The position numbers and the translations under genes are program-made. The notes beneath the pieces were generated by a model. The model was not told the origin of the DNA, ran no database searches, and was given only the letters and a program-made list of their open reading frames with translations. A DNA stretch of 64,000 bases from Gammaproteobacteria bacterium (lineage in GTDB: Bacteria; Pseudomonadota; Gammaproteobacteria; Pseudomonadales; Pseudohongiellaceae): assembly GCA_024639905.1 (NCBI GenBank), contig JAHEGE010000003.1, positions 62,001 to 126,000 on the forward strand, written 5' to 3'. Below, in pieces: positions 26,152 through 36,437 of the stretch (its first letter is position 1; every line of letters begins with the position of its first letter).

Positions 26152-28164
26152 ATGATTCAACTAAAAAGCCACACTCGTTCACTCACTGTGGCTGCCGCTG
26201 CCTTCGCGCTTGCGTGCAGCGCAGGTTTCGTCAGCGGGCAAGACCATTTCAATACTAAGGGCGCGCCAGCGAGCGTGCACACCGCGGCATTGCAACAGGC
26301 GCTGCGCGAATCACTGCCGTTCGACGACGAGCGCGACTTCGACGAGTCACGCCGCGGATTTATCGCCGAGCCTGCGTCCAAGCAAATCCTTGGCGCGCAA
26401 GGCAATGTGGTCTGGGACATGGGTCGTTACGATTTCCTCGTCAGCGGCGATGAGATCGATTCCATGCATCCTTCCCTGCAGCGACAAGCTACGCTGAACT
26501 TGAACTTCGGCCTCTACGAAGTCGTCCCCGATTTCATCTATCAGGTGCGCGGTTTCGATCTGGCCAACATGACTCTGGTGCGTGGCGACAGCGGCTGGAT
26601 TCTCTTCGACGTGCTGCTCTCGAGCGAGACGGCTGCTGCTGCTTTAGCGCTGGCCAACGAGCAGCTCGGCGAGTTGCCGGTCAAGGCGGTGGTGTACTCC
26701 CACTCCCACATCGACCACTTCGGTGGCGTTCTGGGCGTGACTAGCGTGGAGCAAGTGAATAGCGGCGACGTCGCAATCTATGCGCCGTCTGGGTTTATGG
26801 AGGAGGCGATCTCGGAAAATGTCTATGCGGGCAATTCGATGTCGCGCCGCGCAGGCTTCCAATACGGCCGCGTGATCCCTTCGAGTCCTTTCGGGCAGGT
26901 CGATTCGGCTATAGGCAAGGGGCTTTCCGCAGGCACGACTGGCCTCATCGCGCCATCGATCGTGGTCACCGAAGCGTTCGAGACGCATACGATAGACGGC
27001 ATCGAGGTCGTCTTTCAGAACACGCCTGGCACCGAGGCGCCGGCGGAAATGAACGCGTGGTTCCCCGAGCAGAAGGTGTTCTGGGCGGCTGAAAATATCA
27101 CCGCTACGATTCACAATATCTACACACTGCGCGGCGCACTGGTGCGCGATGCGCTAGCCTGGTCGAAGCAAATTAACGCCGCGCTCTATGAGTTTGGCCT
27201 CGATGCCGAGGTGATGGTTTCGTCTCATAACTGGCCGCGCTGGGGTAATGCGCGCATTCAAGAAGTCATGCGCACACAGCGTGATGCCTACGCGAACCTA
27301 AACAATCAGGTGCTGTTTTTGGCAAATCAGGGTGTCACCATTAATGAGATCCATAACGAATACCAGGTGCCTCCTAGTCTGCAAAATCAGTGGAGCGCGC
27401 GTCAGTACCACGGCTCGGAGTTCCATAACTCCCGCGCCGTTATCAATCGCTACCTAGGCTACTGGGACGGCAATCCTGCGACACTCGCACCGCTCTCGCC
27501 TGACGAATCTGCGCCGCTTTTCGTCGAGATGATGGGCGGCAGCGCACCGATTCTCGTCAAGAGCCGAGAGCTTGCCGCAGCCGGCAGCTACCGCCATGCG
27601 ATGGAGTTACTCAACAAACTGGTCTACGCCGAACCGACTAATCGTGCGGCGAAAGACTTGCTCGCCGACGTGTTCGAACAGCTTGGCTATCAGTACGAAA
27701 GCGCGAGTATGCGTCATGTATTCTTGTCGTCTGCTCAAGAGCTGCGTAACGACGTGCAGCCCTTCGCCATGCCGCGTGGTAATAGCCCAACGCTGGCGCG
27801 CGCGATGACAACGAGTCAGTGGTGGGACGCGGTTGCCACCCGAGTCGATAGTCTCGCGGCTGACGAGCTGAACTTCACACTCAATTTCATCACGCCTGAC
27901 ACCGGGCAAAGTTTTGTCGTTGAGATGAGCGGCGGCACGCTGTCGAATATCGAGGGGTATATAGCGCCGAATCCGGACGCCACGATTACGATGAATCGCA
28001 GCGACTTAGAAACGGTCATTATGGGGCAGGCAACCCTCGGCTCGCAGCTTCAGAGCGGCGTCGGTACAGTAACCGGCAATGCCGCGCTCCTAATGCAACT
28101 GAATTCCGTACTTGTCGAATTCGATCCGAGCTTCGAGGTGATTCCTGGGACACTCGTGCAGTAA
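26152..28164 (+). CDS. Alkyl sulfatase, metallo-beta-lactamase type (class III, SdsA-like)
   Basis: 670 residues with a signal peptide (SLTVAAAAFALACSAGFVSG). The catalytic MBL domain has YSHSHIDHFGG (zinc ligands), then TEAPAEMNAWFPEQKVFWAAEN and IHNIYTLRGALVRDALAWSK. A central helical dimerisation region and a C-terminal SCP2-like domain (LNFTLNFITPDTGQSFVVEMS) complete the SdsA architecture. These enzymes hydrolyse primary or secondary alkyl sulfates in the periplasm, releasing sulfate. ATG 26152 follows GGGGGAAGC. It is followed after 48 bases by an unrelated arylsulfatase-type gene. Confidence 0.93.
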   Translation: MIQLKSHTRSLTVAAAAFALACSAGFVSGQDHFNTKGAPASVHTAALQQALRESLPFDDERDFDESRRGFIAEPASKQILGAQGNVVWDMGRYDFLVSGDEIDSMHPSLQRQATLNLNFGLYEVVPDFIYQVRGFDLANMTLVRGDSGWILFDVLLSSETAAAALALANEQLGELPVKAVVYSHSHIDHFGGVLGVTSVEQVNSGDVAIYAPSGFMEEAISENVYAGNSMSRRAGFQYGRVIPSSPFGQVDSAIGKGLSAGTTGLIAPSIVVTEAFETHTIDGIEVVFQNTPGTEAPAEMNAWFPEQKVFWAAENITATIHNIYTLRGALVRDALAWSKQINAALYEFGLDAEVMVSSHNWPRWGNARIQEVMRTQRDAYANLNNQVLFLANQGVTINEIHNEYQVPPSLQNQWSARQYHGSEFHNSRAVINRYLGYWDGNPATLAPLSPDESAPLFVEMMGGSAPILVKSRELAAAGSYRHAMELLNKLVYAEPTNRAAKDLLADVFEQLGYQYESASMRHVFLSSAQELRNDVQPFAMPRGNSPTLARAMTTSQWWDAVATRVDSLAADELNFTLNFITPDTGQSFVVEMSGGTLSNIEGYIAPNPDATITMNRSDLETVIMGQATLGSQLQSGVGTVTGNAALLMQLNSVLVEFDPSFEVIPGTLVQ

Positions 28165-28212
28165 GTCTCAGCATTCAGGAAAGGCTGAGGTAGAGAATTG
28201 AGGAGGCAGTTT

Positions 28213-29544
28213 ATGCGAGCGCTCATAAGATACTGCTGCTTCGCGCTGGCACTAGCCGGCGCGCAGGGAGGCCTTGCTGCCGATGGCGCTGCGAGGCCTA
28301 ATTTCGTGATCGTCATGGCCGACGATCTCGGCTATGGCGACCTCGGTGTCTACGGCTCTACACTAATCAAGACGCCTAACCTCGACCGCATGGCGCTCGA
28401 AGGCGCACGCTTCGACAGTTTCTATAGCAGCGCTAACATTTGCACAGCGGCGCGCGGGGGGCTGCTAACTGGGCGATATCCTATTCGTCTCGATCTCGTG
28501 AACGACGTCGCGCGGCCCACTAACGAAGTGCACCTCGCGCCCGACGAAATCACCATTGCAGAAGCGCTGAAGCCGCTCGGCTATCGCACGGGACTTTTCG
28601 GTAAATGGCATTTGGGCAGTCGCGTCGAGTGGGGGCCACTGCGGAGTGGTTTCGACAGAGTCTTCGGCGTGCTTCACAGCAACGACATGTCTCCCTTGGA
28701 GTTATACGATCAAGACGCGGTGATCGAAGACCCCGTCGTGCAGGAGACGCTGACTCAGCGCTATACCGAACAGGCGCTGACATTTATCGAAGACAGCGTA
28801 GAACAAGAGCAGCCGTTTCTCGTGTATCTGCCCCATAGTTTCCCCCATGTCCCGCTGCACACCACCGCGCCCTTCGAAGGACAGTCGGATGCGGGATTGT
28901 ATGGCGACGTCGTCGAGACGATCGATTGGAGCATGGGCCAACTACTCGCGAAACTCGAATCACTCGGCATCGATGACAACACGCTGGTTATCTTTACCTC
29001 AGACAACGGCCCGTGGTGGGAGGGAAGCCCAGGCCCATTCCGCGACCGCAAAGGCAGCTCATGGGAAGGCGGGCAGCGAGTGCCCTTCATCGCCCAATGG
29101 CCTGGTAAGATACCTCGCGGTCTCGTATCGAACGAGCCGGCGATGAATATCGATCTCTTTCCAACTTTGCTTGCGCTCGCGGGCGGCGAGTTGCCTAGCG
29201 ATCGAGAGATCGATGGCTTGAATATCAGCGAGATGCTCTTCGCCAACGCGAGCTCTCCCCACGAGGCGCTGTTTCTTTTCGATGCCGACCGTATCGCCGG
29301 TGTGCGCAGCGGGCAGTGGAAACTCGTGCTCGAATCGCGCTATCGCAACGTGACCAATAGCTTCGACAATCCCGATTCCTATTACGGCCCCGTAGGCCTG
29401 TTATTCGATGTGGTAAAAGACCCCTCCGAGACCTACAGCTTCGCGCGCGAGCAGCCGGAGATCGTGGAGCAGATGCGGGCGCATTTAGAGCGCGGGCAGA
29501 ACACGCTGAATAGCACTCTCCTTCCTAATATGTGGAATCGCTAG
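28213..29544 (+). CDS. Exported type I sulfatase (formylglycine-dependent)
   Basis: ATG 28213 with GAGGAGGC upstream is a better start than TTG 28198. A signal peptide (MRALIRYCCFALALAGAQGG) precedes the alkaline-phosphatase-like sulfatase domain: metal site FVIVMADDLGYGDLG, C77 in ICTAARGGLLTGRYP (CxAxR, the Cys converted to formylglycine), GKWHLG, and TSDNGP. The C-terminus has SGQWKLV. Maturation needs a formylglycine-generating enzyme or AtsB, not in this window. It overlaps the ABC ATPase gene by 13 bases, so the sulfatase belongs to the sugar-uptake operon. The substrate is inferred to be a sulfated glycoside. Confidence 0.92.
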   Translation: MRALIRYCCFALALAGAQGGLAADGAARPNFVIVMADDLGYGDLGVYGSTLIKTPNLDRMALEGARFDSFYSSANICTAARGGLLTGRYPIRLDLVNDVARPTNEVHLAPDEITIAEALKPLGYRTGLFGKWHLGSRVEWGPLRSGFDRVFGVLHSNDMSPLELYDQDAVIEDPVVQETLTQRYTEQALTFIEDSVEQEQPFLVYLPHSFPHVPLHTTAPFEGQSDAGLYGDVVETIDWSMGQLLAKLESLGIDDNTLVIFTSDNGPWWEGSPGPFRDRKGSSWEGGQRVPFIAQWPGKIPRGLVSNEPAMNIDLFPTLLALAGGELPSDREIDGLNISEMLFANASSPHEALFLFDADRIAGVRSGQWKLVLESRYRNVTNSFDNPDSYYGPVGLLFDVVKDPSETYSFAREQPEIVEQMRAHLERGQNTLNSTLLPNMWNR

Positions 29545-31166
29545 TGTCCGTGTCGAACACCGTTACCCGGCCTGCTGAAAACCGGACCGCCAGCGCAGAC
29601 AAGCTGCTGTGCGTTGAAGGGCTTACAAAATTCTATGGCGATATCGGCGTTCTGCACGACATCGACTTTACGCTTTGCGCAGGCGAGGTACATGCGATCC
29701 TCGGCGAAAACGGCGCGGGCAAGTCTACCCTCGTTAAGTGTCTTGCGGGCTTCGAGCAGCGCAGCAGCGGAGCGCTTTTCGTAGCAGAGGAAACAGCAGA
29801 GGAAACAGCCGAGGAAAAGGCGTCAGACCACTTGACGCTTAACGCCGTTTCCAGCGCGGCGTGGAGTCACGCCGCCGCCGAGCGCGCCGGCGTCGTGCTC
29901 ATCCACCAAGAGTTCAACCTCGCAGAGCAGCTAAGCGTCGCTGACAATCTCTTTCTCGGCAATGAGCTGCGCGGTCCCCGTGGCGTTTTCCTCGATAAGA
30001 AGACAATGCAAGAACGCGCACGTGAGTATCTTGCCGAACTCGGCTGCGACATCGATCCCACGCTGACGGTCGCCAATCTTTCGGTCGCGAATAAACAGCT
30101 GGTCGAGATCGCCAAAACCTTAGCGAAGAATGTACGCGTACTCATCCTCGATGAACCTACGGCGGTACTGACGCAGAAAGAGAGTGCGGCGTTGTTCGCG
30201 CTCATCACTCGACTAAGCAAGCGCGGCGTCGGCGTGGTCTATATATCGCACAAGCTCGAAGAGATCGAGCAGATCGCGGATCGCATCACCATCATTCGAG
30301 ACGGCGAGCTCGTTGGCTGCTACCCAGCACAGGAACTAAGCCAAGACGATATGGCGAGGCTCATGGTGGGGCGCGAGTTAAGCTCTCTTTATCCTGCGAT
30401 TCCCGCGCCATCGGACAACACAGAGCAAGTCCTGCGCGTTGATAATTTGCACGTCGCAGGCACCTCGACGGCCGTCAGTTTCTCCCTCAAGCGCGGCGAG
30501 ATACTCGGCTTCTCAGGATTAGTCGGCTCTGGCCGTACCGCGCTGTTCGAGACCCTAGTGGGGCTGCGTAGTGCACAGTCCGCATCCGAGAGCGCGACAA
30601 CACTCGAATTGTTCGGGAAAGAAGCCACACTGCACAGTTTGGCCGATGCTCGCGATAAGTCCGTGGCGTATCTCACCAAAGATCGTAAGGGCAGTGGGCT
30701 TTTATTAGATAAGAATCTAAAAGACAATTTTTCGCTGTTTGCGCTGCAGAAATTTGCGCGCGGGCTCATCGATCTTCGCGCCGAGCAGGCCGCGTTCGAT
30801 GCAGCGATCGAAACCTTCGATATACGCATGCGCGATACTCGCGTCGTTGCCGGCCAACTCTCAGGCGGCAATCAGCAAAAATTACTGCTCGCAAAAATGC
30901 TCGAGACTGCACCGGATATCCTCATTATCGACGAGCCCACTCGCGGCATCGATATCGGCACTAAAAGTCAGATCTATCATTTTCTCGCCGAGCTCGCCGC
31001 GGCGGGAAAGGCGTTGGTATTGATCTCGTCAGATATGAGCGAGGTGATCGGCATGGCACATCGCGTAGCGGTCATGCATCAGGGCAGCATCGCCGGTATA
31101 TTGAAGGGCGATGAAATAAACGAGCACGACATCATGCGCTTCGCTACCGGTCTCAGAAAGGCATAA
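29532..31166 (+). CDS. Sugar ABC transporter, duplicated ATP-binding subunit (RbsA/XylG type)
   Basis: 544 residues with two ABC domains. Domain 1 has Walker [15 protein letters not shown], signature [16 protein letters not shown] and Walker [10 protein letters not shown]. Domain 2 has a degenerate Walker A ([12 protein letters not shown]), signature [15 protein letters not shown] and Walker [13 protein letters not shown]. This is the carbohydrate-uptake type 2 arrangement. The start (GTG 29532 or GTG 29544) overlaps or touches the sulfatase stop, suggesting coupling. It works with the permease and binding protein that follow. An insertion with repeated glutamate-rich [12 protein letters not shown] lies near residue 87. 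Confidence 0.93.
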   Translation: MESLVSVSNTVTRPAENRTASADKLLCVEGLTKFYGDIGVLHDIDFTLCAGEVHAILGENGAGKSTLVKCLAGFEQRSSGALFVAEETAEETAEEKASDHLTLNAVSSAAWSHAAAERAGVVLIHQEFNLAEQLSVADNLFLGNELRGPRGVFLDKKTMQERAREYLAELGCDIDPTLTVANLSVANKQLVEIAKTLAKNVRVLILDEPTAVLTQKESAALFALITRLSKRGVGVVYISHKLEEIEQIADRITIIRDGELVGCYPAQELSQDDMARLMVGRELSSLYPAIPAPSDNTEQVLRVDNLHVAGTSTAVSFSLKRGEILGFSGLVGSGRTALFETLVGLRSAQSASESATTLELFGKEATLHSLADARDKSVAYLTKDRKGSGLLLDKNLKDNFSLFALQKFARGLIDLRAEQAAFDAAIETFDIRMRDTRVVAGQLSGGNQQKLLLAKMLETAPDILIIDEPTRGIDIGTKSQIYHFLAELAAAGKALVLISSDMSEVIGMAHRVAVMHQGSIAGILKGDEINEHDIMRFATGLRKA

Positions 31167-31206
31167 GAGCGAATATGCAGGGCCAAAAAGGCTAATAGGG
31201 GAAAAT

Positions 31207-32163
31207 ATGAACAAGCTCGATTTGAAGACAGCAGGGCCGTTTATCGCGCTAATCGTGATTTTCGTCATCGGCGTCTTCGTCAACGAGGCGTTCTTGAGCG
31301 CCGGCAATCTGAGCAACATTCTCGCGCGCAGCTCGTTCATTGGCATCGTCGCAATAGGCGCGACTTTCGTCATCACCACTGGCGGCATCGACCTGTCGGT
31401 TGGCTCAATGGCGGCATTTATTTCCGGCTGCATGATCCTCCTCATGAATGGGTTGATGGAGACCTTCGATTCGCTAGTCCTCATTATCTTCCTCGCAGTA
31501 CTAGCCTCCGCAGCGATCGGCGCGCTCGCGGGCTTGGTGAATGGACTGCTCACCACTAAGGCGAAGATCGAGGCGTTTATCGTCACGCTGGGTACTATGG
31601 GCATCTACCGCTCGCTCGTGACCTATATGGCGGACGGCGGCACGCTGTCGCTGAATTTCACACTCGGCGACGTCTATAGCGAGGTCTACTACGGCACGCT
31701 GCTCGGCTTGCCCTATCCGGTCTGGGTGTTTCTCGCCGTCGCAATTCTTGGCTATGTGCTGCTCAACATGACTGTGTTCGGGCGCCACTGTTTTGCTGTG
31801 GGCTCTAACGAGAGCGTCGCGCGCTATTCGGCGATTAATGTCGACAGAGTGAAGACAGCGACCTACATCCTGCAGGGGCTCTGCGTCTCCATCGCGACCA
31901 TTATTTACGTACCGCGATTAGGCTCGGCATCGGGGCAGACCGGCATACTTTGGGAGCTCGAGGCGATCGCCGCGGTAATCATTGGCGGCACCATGCTCAA
32001 GGGCGGCTATGGCCGTATCTGGGGCACCGTCGTGGGTGCGTTGATCCTCACGCTGATTGGCAACATACTCAACCTAACCGATGCCGTGAGTAATTACCTT
32101 AACGGCGCGGTGCAGGGAGTGATCGTCATCGTTGCGGTGTATCTGCAACGCGGCCGACGCTAA
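31207..32163 (+). CDS. Sugar ABC transporter permease (RbsC type)
   Basis: 318 residues with eight or more hydrophobic segments. Typical family stretches are [29 protein letters not shown] and the C-terminal EAI-loop-like [20 protein letters not shown]. It forms the membrane channel of the transporter with the ATPase 40 bases upstream. AGGGGAAAAT precedes the ATG. Confidence 0.94.
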   Translation: MNKLDLKTAGPFIALIVIFVIGVFVNEAFLSAGNLSNILARSSFIGIVAIGATFVITTGGIDLSVGSMAAFISGCMILLMNGLMETFDSLVLIIFLAVLASAAIGALAGLVNGLLTTKAKIEAFIVTLGTMGIYRSLVTYMADGGTLSLNFTLGDVYSEVYYGTLLGLPYPVWVFLAVAILGYVLLNMTVFGRHCFAVGSNESVARYSAINVDRVKTATYILQGLCVSIATIIYVPRLGSASGQTGILWELEAIAAVIIGGTMLKGGYGRIWGTVVGALILTLIGNILNLTDAVSNYLNGAVQGVIVIVAVYLQRGRR

Positions 32164-32245
32164 GAAGCGACGCTGGCTAAAGAGCGTTAAGCATAAAGCT
32201 GTAAGAAAGCCGCTGAATAAAGAGAAAGAACTAAGAGAGAGAACT

Positions 32246-33226
32246 ATGAGTCAATTTTTAGCGCCACGCCCAGTACAACGGCTAGCGAAATTCATCGCCG
32301 CTGGCACCGCCGCACTGTGTCTGACAGCAGCCCTTACAGCGACCCTGCAGGCGCAGACCATCGGCGTATCGATTCCCGCCGCGACACACGGCTGGGCAGG
32401 GGGGCTTAACTTCCATGCGGAGCAGACCAAGGCGCGGTTGGAAGCAGCGAATCCTGGCCTTAAGGTCGTGCTGGTGACTGCGAACAGCGCCTCCGAACAA
32501 GCCAACGACCTCGAAGACCTCGTGGCTATTCATCGCATGGACGCGCTAGTCATTTTACCGTTTGAATCGGCGCCTCTCACCGGCCCGGTGGCGAATGCTA
32601 AGCGCCGCGGGGTGTTCGTCACTGTTGTCGACCGTGGCCTGAGCGAGCCTGGCATACAAGACGTCTATGTAGCGGGCAATAACGCAGAGATGGGTAGAGT
32701 GTCCGGCGAGTATATTCGACAGCGGCTGAACGACAGCGGCAAGATCGTCGTGCTGCGCGGTATGCCGACGGTGATAGACGAGCAGCGATTTGACGGCTTC
32801 ATGAGCGCATTGGAAGGCGGCGGCGTCGACGTGCTCGACGACCAGTATGCGAACTGGAACCGCGATGACGGATTCACAGTAATGCAGGATTTCCTCTCGA
32901 GGTTTCCAGAAATAGATGCAGTGTGGGCTCAGGATGACGACATCGCCATCGGCGTGATTCAGGCGGTGCGTCAGGCCCGCCGTCAAGACGAGTTGTTTAT
33001 CGTCGGCGGAGGCGGCATGAAAGACATAGTGAAGCGAGTCATGGATGGCGACAAACTGACGCCAGTCGACGTGCTATACCCGCCGTCGATGATCTCGACT
33101 GCGATGGAACTCACGGCACTGAAGTTCGTCTCGGATACGCCAATCGAAGGCGAGTACATTCTAGGTTCGCCGTTAATTACCCAAGACAACGCCGAAGAGT
33201 ATTACTTCCCAGATTCTCCGTTTTAA
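32246..33226 (+). CDS. Periplasmic sugar-binding protein of the ABC transporter
   Basis: ATG 32246 (MSQFLAPRPVQRLAKFIAAG) follows AAGAGAGAGA and begins a signal peptide ending near LQAQ. The upstream in-frame extension to 32132 overlaps the permease and is not likely. Periplasmic-binding-protein I fold: TIGVSIPAATHGWAGG, DALVILPFESAPL, GKIVVLRG, AVWAQDDDIAIGVIQAV. RbsB-like class. The ligand is not readable; the operon suggests a glycoside or oxidised sugar. Confidence 0.92.
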   Translation: MSQFLAPRPVQRLAKFIAAGTAALCLTAALTATLQAQTIGVSIPAATHGWAGGLNFHAEQTKARLEAANPGLKVVLVTANSASEQANDLEDLVAIHRMDALVILPFESAPLTGPVANAKRRGVFVTVVDRGLSEPGIQDVYVAGNNAEMGRVSGEYIRQRLNDSGKIVVLRGMPTVIDEQRFDGFMSALEGGGVDVLDDQYANWNRDDGFTVMQDFLSRFPEIDAVWAQDDDIAIGVIQAVRQARRQDELFIVGGGGMKDIVKRVMDGDKLTPVDVLYPPSMISTAMELTALKFVSDTPIEGEYILGSPLITQDNAEEYYFPDSPF

Positions 33227-33261
33227 TCGGAGACGTGCCATAGCGTGATGCAGGTAAATTT

Positions 33262-34317
33262 ATGAAGACAATAAAAGGTCCCGCAATCTTCCTCGCGCAG
33301 TTCGTCGGCGACGATGCGCCCTTCGATTCGCTCGATGGCATCGCGGCATGGGCGAGCGACCTAGGCTATAAAGGTATTCAGATTCCTAGTTGGGAGTCTA
33401 GTCTCATCGATCTAGAAACCGCCGCGTCGAGCCAAGATTACTGCGACGAGCTGCGCGGTACGCTCGCGAATTACGATATCGAGATAACCGAGTTGTCGAC
33501 ACATCTTCAGGGTCAGCTCGTTGCCGTGCATCCTGCCTACGATGAGATGTTCGATGGCTTCGCGCCGCCACAGGTGCAGGGTAGGCCAGACGCGCGTCAG
33601 GCATGGGCCGTAGATCAACTCCTGCTAGCGGCAAAGGCGTCGCGCCGGCTCGGGCTAAGCGGCCACGCGAGTTTTCCGGGCGCCTTGGCTTGGCCGTATT
33701 TTTACCCCTGGCCGCAGCGCCCCGCGGGCTTAGTGGAGCGGGCCTTCGATGAGCTCGCTAAGCGCTGGCTCCCCATACTCAATGCGTTTGACGACGCGGG
33801 CGTCGATATCGGTTTCGAGATTCACCCCGGAGAAGACCTGCACGACGGCGTCACGTTCGAGATGTTCCTAGAGCGGGTGAACAATCATCCACGCGCCAAT
33901 ATTTTGTTCGATCCGAGCCACATGGTCCTGCAGCAACTCGACTATCTGGGCTTTATGGATGCTTACAAAGAGCGCATCAAACTCGTGCATATTAAAGATG
34001 CCGAGTTCAATCCGACGGCAAAGCAGGGCGTTTACGGTGGCTATCAACCGTGGATCGATCGCGCCGGACGTTTCCGCTCGCTCGGCGATGGGCAGGTCGA
34101 TTTCCGCGCGATGTTCTCGAAGCTCGCCGCTAACGACTTCGAAGGCTGGGCTGTGCTCGAGTGGGAATGCTGCCTAAAACATCCGGAAGATGGCGCGCGT
34201 GAAGGGGCACAGTTTATTAAAGAGCATATCATTCGCGTCACCGATCGGGCATTCGACGACTTCGCCGATGCCGGCACCGATGATCTCGCCAACAGCCGCA
34301 TACTCGGGCTGGATTAG
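33262..34317 (+). CDS. Sugar phosphate isomerase/epimerase family protein (AP-endonuclease-2 TIM barrel)
   Basis: 351 residues, cytoplasmic (no signal peptide). The TIM-barrel family is recognised from GYKGIQIPSWE, DVGFEIHPGEDLHD (metal Glu/His), ILFDPSHMVLQQLDYLGFMD, KLVHIKDAEF and WAVLEWECCLKHPEDG. Members isomerise or eliminate sugar and inositol derivatives, including 3-keto-glycosides. It sits between the transporter and an oxidoreductase, three bases before the latter, so it probably acts on the imported or oxidised sugar. Confidence 0.87.
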   Translation: MKTIKGPAIFLAQFVGDDAPFDSLDGIAAWASDLGYKGIQIPSWESSLIDLETAASSQDYCDELRGTLANYDIEITELSTHLQGQLVAVHPAYDEMFDGFAPPQVQGRPDARQAWAVDQLLLAAKASRRLGLSGHASFPGALAWPYFYPWPQRPAGLVERAFDELAKRWLPILNAFDDAGVDIGFEIHPGEDLHDGVTFEMFLERVNNHPRANILFDPSHMVLQQLDYLGFMDAYKERIKLVHIKDAEFNPTAKQGVYGGYQPWIDRAGRFRSLGDGQVDFRAMFSKLAANDFEGWAVLEWECCLKHPEDGAREGAQFIKEHIIRVTDRAFDDFADAGTDDLANSRILGLD

Positions 34318-34320
34318 ATT

Positions 34321-35442
34321 ATGAAACAACGCATTCGCTTAGGCATGGTGGGCGGCGGACAAGGCGCGTTCATCGGCGAAGTGCATCGCTTCGCTGCGCG
34401 TTTAGACGATCGTTTCGAACTCGTCGCCGGCGCATTGAGCGCGGACGCAGACCGTGCCCAACAGTCTGCCCGCGAACTCGGTATCGCAGACGCGCGCAGT
34501 TATGAATCTTTCGAAGACATGGCGCGAGCTGAGGCTGCGCGCGACGATGGCGTGCAGGCCGTGGCAATCGTGACGCCGAATCACCTGCATTTCGCGCCGG
34601 CAAAGGCGATGCTGGAAGCCGGCATCCATGTGATCTGTGATAAACCCCTCACGAGTAGCTATGCCGAGGCGCAGGCCTTAGCCCAAGTCGTTGAGCAAAG
34701 CGGCGCACATTTCGCGGTGACCTATAATTACAGTGGCTACCCACTCGTCCGCGAGGCGCGCGCGATGGTCGCCGCCGGCGCGTTGGGTGCGCTGCGGCTC
34801 GTGCAGGTGGAATACCCGCAGGATTGGTTGGCAACCGCAATCGAGGCCGAAGGGCAGAAGCAGGCGGCGTGGCGAACAGATCCTGCACGCGCCGGCGCCG
34901 GCGGTTGCATAGGCGATATTGGTACGCATGCATTCCACCTCGCGGGCTTCGTGAGTGGACAACAGCCCGAGTGCCTGCTCGCTGACCTCAGCTCGTTCGT
35001 CCCGGGTCGAGTCTTGGACGATAACGCCCACATACTCCTGCGCTACGCGAGTGGCGCGCGCGGCAGTCTATGGGCGAGCCAGGTTGCCGCGGGCGAAGAG
35101 AACGCGTTACGTCTCAGGCTTTACGGCGAGACGGGCAGTTTGGAATGGTTTCAGGAAAACCCCAACAAGCTGTTACACCGACCATTAGGGCAGGCGATGC
35201 GCACACTCACCCGCGCGGGCGCTACGCTGCGCGACGATAGCGGCGCGATCACGCGCATACCGGCAGGCCACCCCGAAGGCTTTATCGAGGGCTTCGCAGC
35301 GCTTTACAGCGACTTCGCCGATCTCATCGAAGGCGGTGAGGCAGCGCTTTTGCCGACAGTCGCCGACGGACTTAAAGGTGTACGTTTCGTTGATGCGGCG
35401 GTACAGTCGATGGCTCAGGGTTCGGCCTGGGTCACGCTTTAG
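34321..35442 (+). CDS. Gfo/Idh/MocA family NAD(P)-dependent sugar oxidoreductase
   Basis: 373 residues. Rossmann motif LGMVGGGQGAFIGEVHR at the N-terminus, VAIVTPNHLHFAPAKAMLEAG, catalytic HVICDKPLT (the E/DKP motif) and GGCIGDIGTHAFHLAGF. Members oxidise or reduce cyclic sugars, often at C3. It follows the isomerase by three bases and is part of the same operon. Confidence 0.93.
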   Translation: MKQRIRLGMVGGGQGAFIGEVHRFAARLDDRFELVAGALSADADRAQQSARELGIADARSYESFEDMARAEAARDDGVQAVAIVTPNHLHFAPAKAMLEAGIHVICDKPLTSSYAEAQALAQVVEQSGAHFAVTYNYSGYPLVREARAMVAAGALGALRLVQVEYPQDWLATAIEAEGQKQAAWRTDPARAGAGGCIGDIGTHAFHLAGFVSGQQPECLLADLSSFVPGRVLDDNAHILLRYASGARGSLWASQVAAGEENALRLRLYGETGSLEWFQENPNKLLHRPLGQAMRTLTRAGATLRDDSGAITRIPAGHPEGFIEGFAALYSDFADLIEGGEAALLPTVADGLKGVRFVDAAVQSMAQGSAWVTL

Positions 35443-35470
35443 CATTTTTTATAGAAGGGGATCGCTCACG

Positions 35471-36373
35471 ATGAGCCACAGCACAGTATTCGACAAATCT
35501 TTAGCAGGGGCCGAGAAAGGTCTGAGTGGGCGCGGGTTTTCAAGACGCGGGTTCCTCAAGAGTGGCGGCATAGCGGCCGCTGGACTTGCAGCGAGTACTG
35601 GCTTCATCCCCGCGGCTTTAGCGCAATCGAACCGCGTCGAACGCGTTGGCCTTCAGCTCTACACGCTGCGCAAAGAACTCGCCGCGGACTTCGATGGCAC
35701 GCTCGCGCGCGTCGCAGCGCTTGGTTATAAAGAAATGGAGTTTGCCGGCTACTATGGCCGCAGCGCTACACAGGTGCGCGACGCTCTCGATGCCAATGGC
35801 ATGACGTCGCCAGCCGCACATATTCAGTGGTCCGCCATCCGCGATGATCTTAACGGCGAGATCGAACGCGCCGTAGGTATCGGCCAGCGCTACGTCGTAA
35901 TTCCTTATCTGCAGGAGAATGAGCGCACACTTGATCACTATAAGCGCTTGGTGGACACGCTGAACACGGCGGGTGAAGCCTGCCGAGACGCTGGATTAAA
36001 GATGGCGTATCACAATCACAATTTCGAATTTGATACAGTCGATGGCGTTGTGCCCTACGACATGTTGCTCGCGCAGACCGACGCCGACTTGGTGGATATG
36101 GAGCTAGACCTTTTCTGGATTTCTTATGCCGGTGTCGATCCACTGCACTATATCGAGCAGCACCCCGGGCGCTTCAGCATGCTGCATGTAAAAGATCTCT
36201 CGGCCGACGGTAAGATGGTGGCGGTCGGGGAGGGTGCGATCGATTTCGCGTCGATCTTCGCGCGCGCCAAAACCGGTGGGTTCACACACTATTTTGTTGA
36301 ACACGATAATCCCGTCGACGCATTCGAGTCGGTGACGACGAGCATCGCCGCCGTGAACAGTTTGCGGTTTTAA
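35471..36373 (+). CDS. Tat-exported sugar isomerase/epimerase-like TIM barrel
   Basis: ATG 35471 (GAAGGGGA upstream) begins MSHSTVFDKSLAGAEKG and then a twin-arginine signal SRRGFLKSGG with cleavage near AALAQ. The mature part is a xylose-isomerase-like barrel (VGLQLYTLRKELAADFDGT, YKEMEFAGYYG, MAYHNHNFEF, MELDLFWISYAGVDP, MLHVKDLSADGKMV, YFVEHDNP). Export folded through Tat implies a bound metal and a periplasmic role, next to the periplasmic oxidoreductase encoded downstream. Such exported barrels occur in 3-keto-glycoside pathways; that role is inference. Confidence 0.88.
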   Translation: MSHSTVFDKSLAGAEKGLSGRGFSRRGFLKSGGIAAAGLAASTGFIPAALAQSNRVERVGLQLYTLRKELAADFDGTLARVAALGYKEMEFAGYYGRSATQVRDALDANGMTSPAAHIQWSAIRDDLNGEIERAVGIGQRYVVIPYLQENERTLDHYKRLVDTLNTAGEACRDAGLKMAYHNHNFEFDTVDGVVPYDMLLAQTDADLVDMELDLFWISYAGVDPLHYIEQHPGRFSMLHVKDLSADGKMVAVGEGAIDFASIFARAKTGGFTHYFVEHDNPVDAFESVTTSIAAVNSLRF

Positions 36374-36437
36374 GCTGCAGTATTACTCGCACAGAACAAT
36401 CAAAAAAAGAAAACAAGAAGCGTAAAAGAGTCGGAGA

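Noticed and set aside
34370-35445. Several minus-strand ORFs inside the oxidoreductase gene
   Set aside because: Arg/Ala/Pro-rich shadow translations typical of the opposite strand of GC-rich genes.
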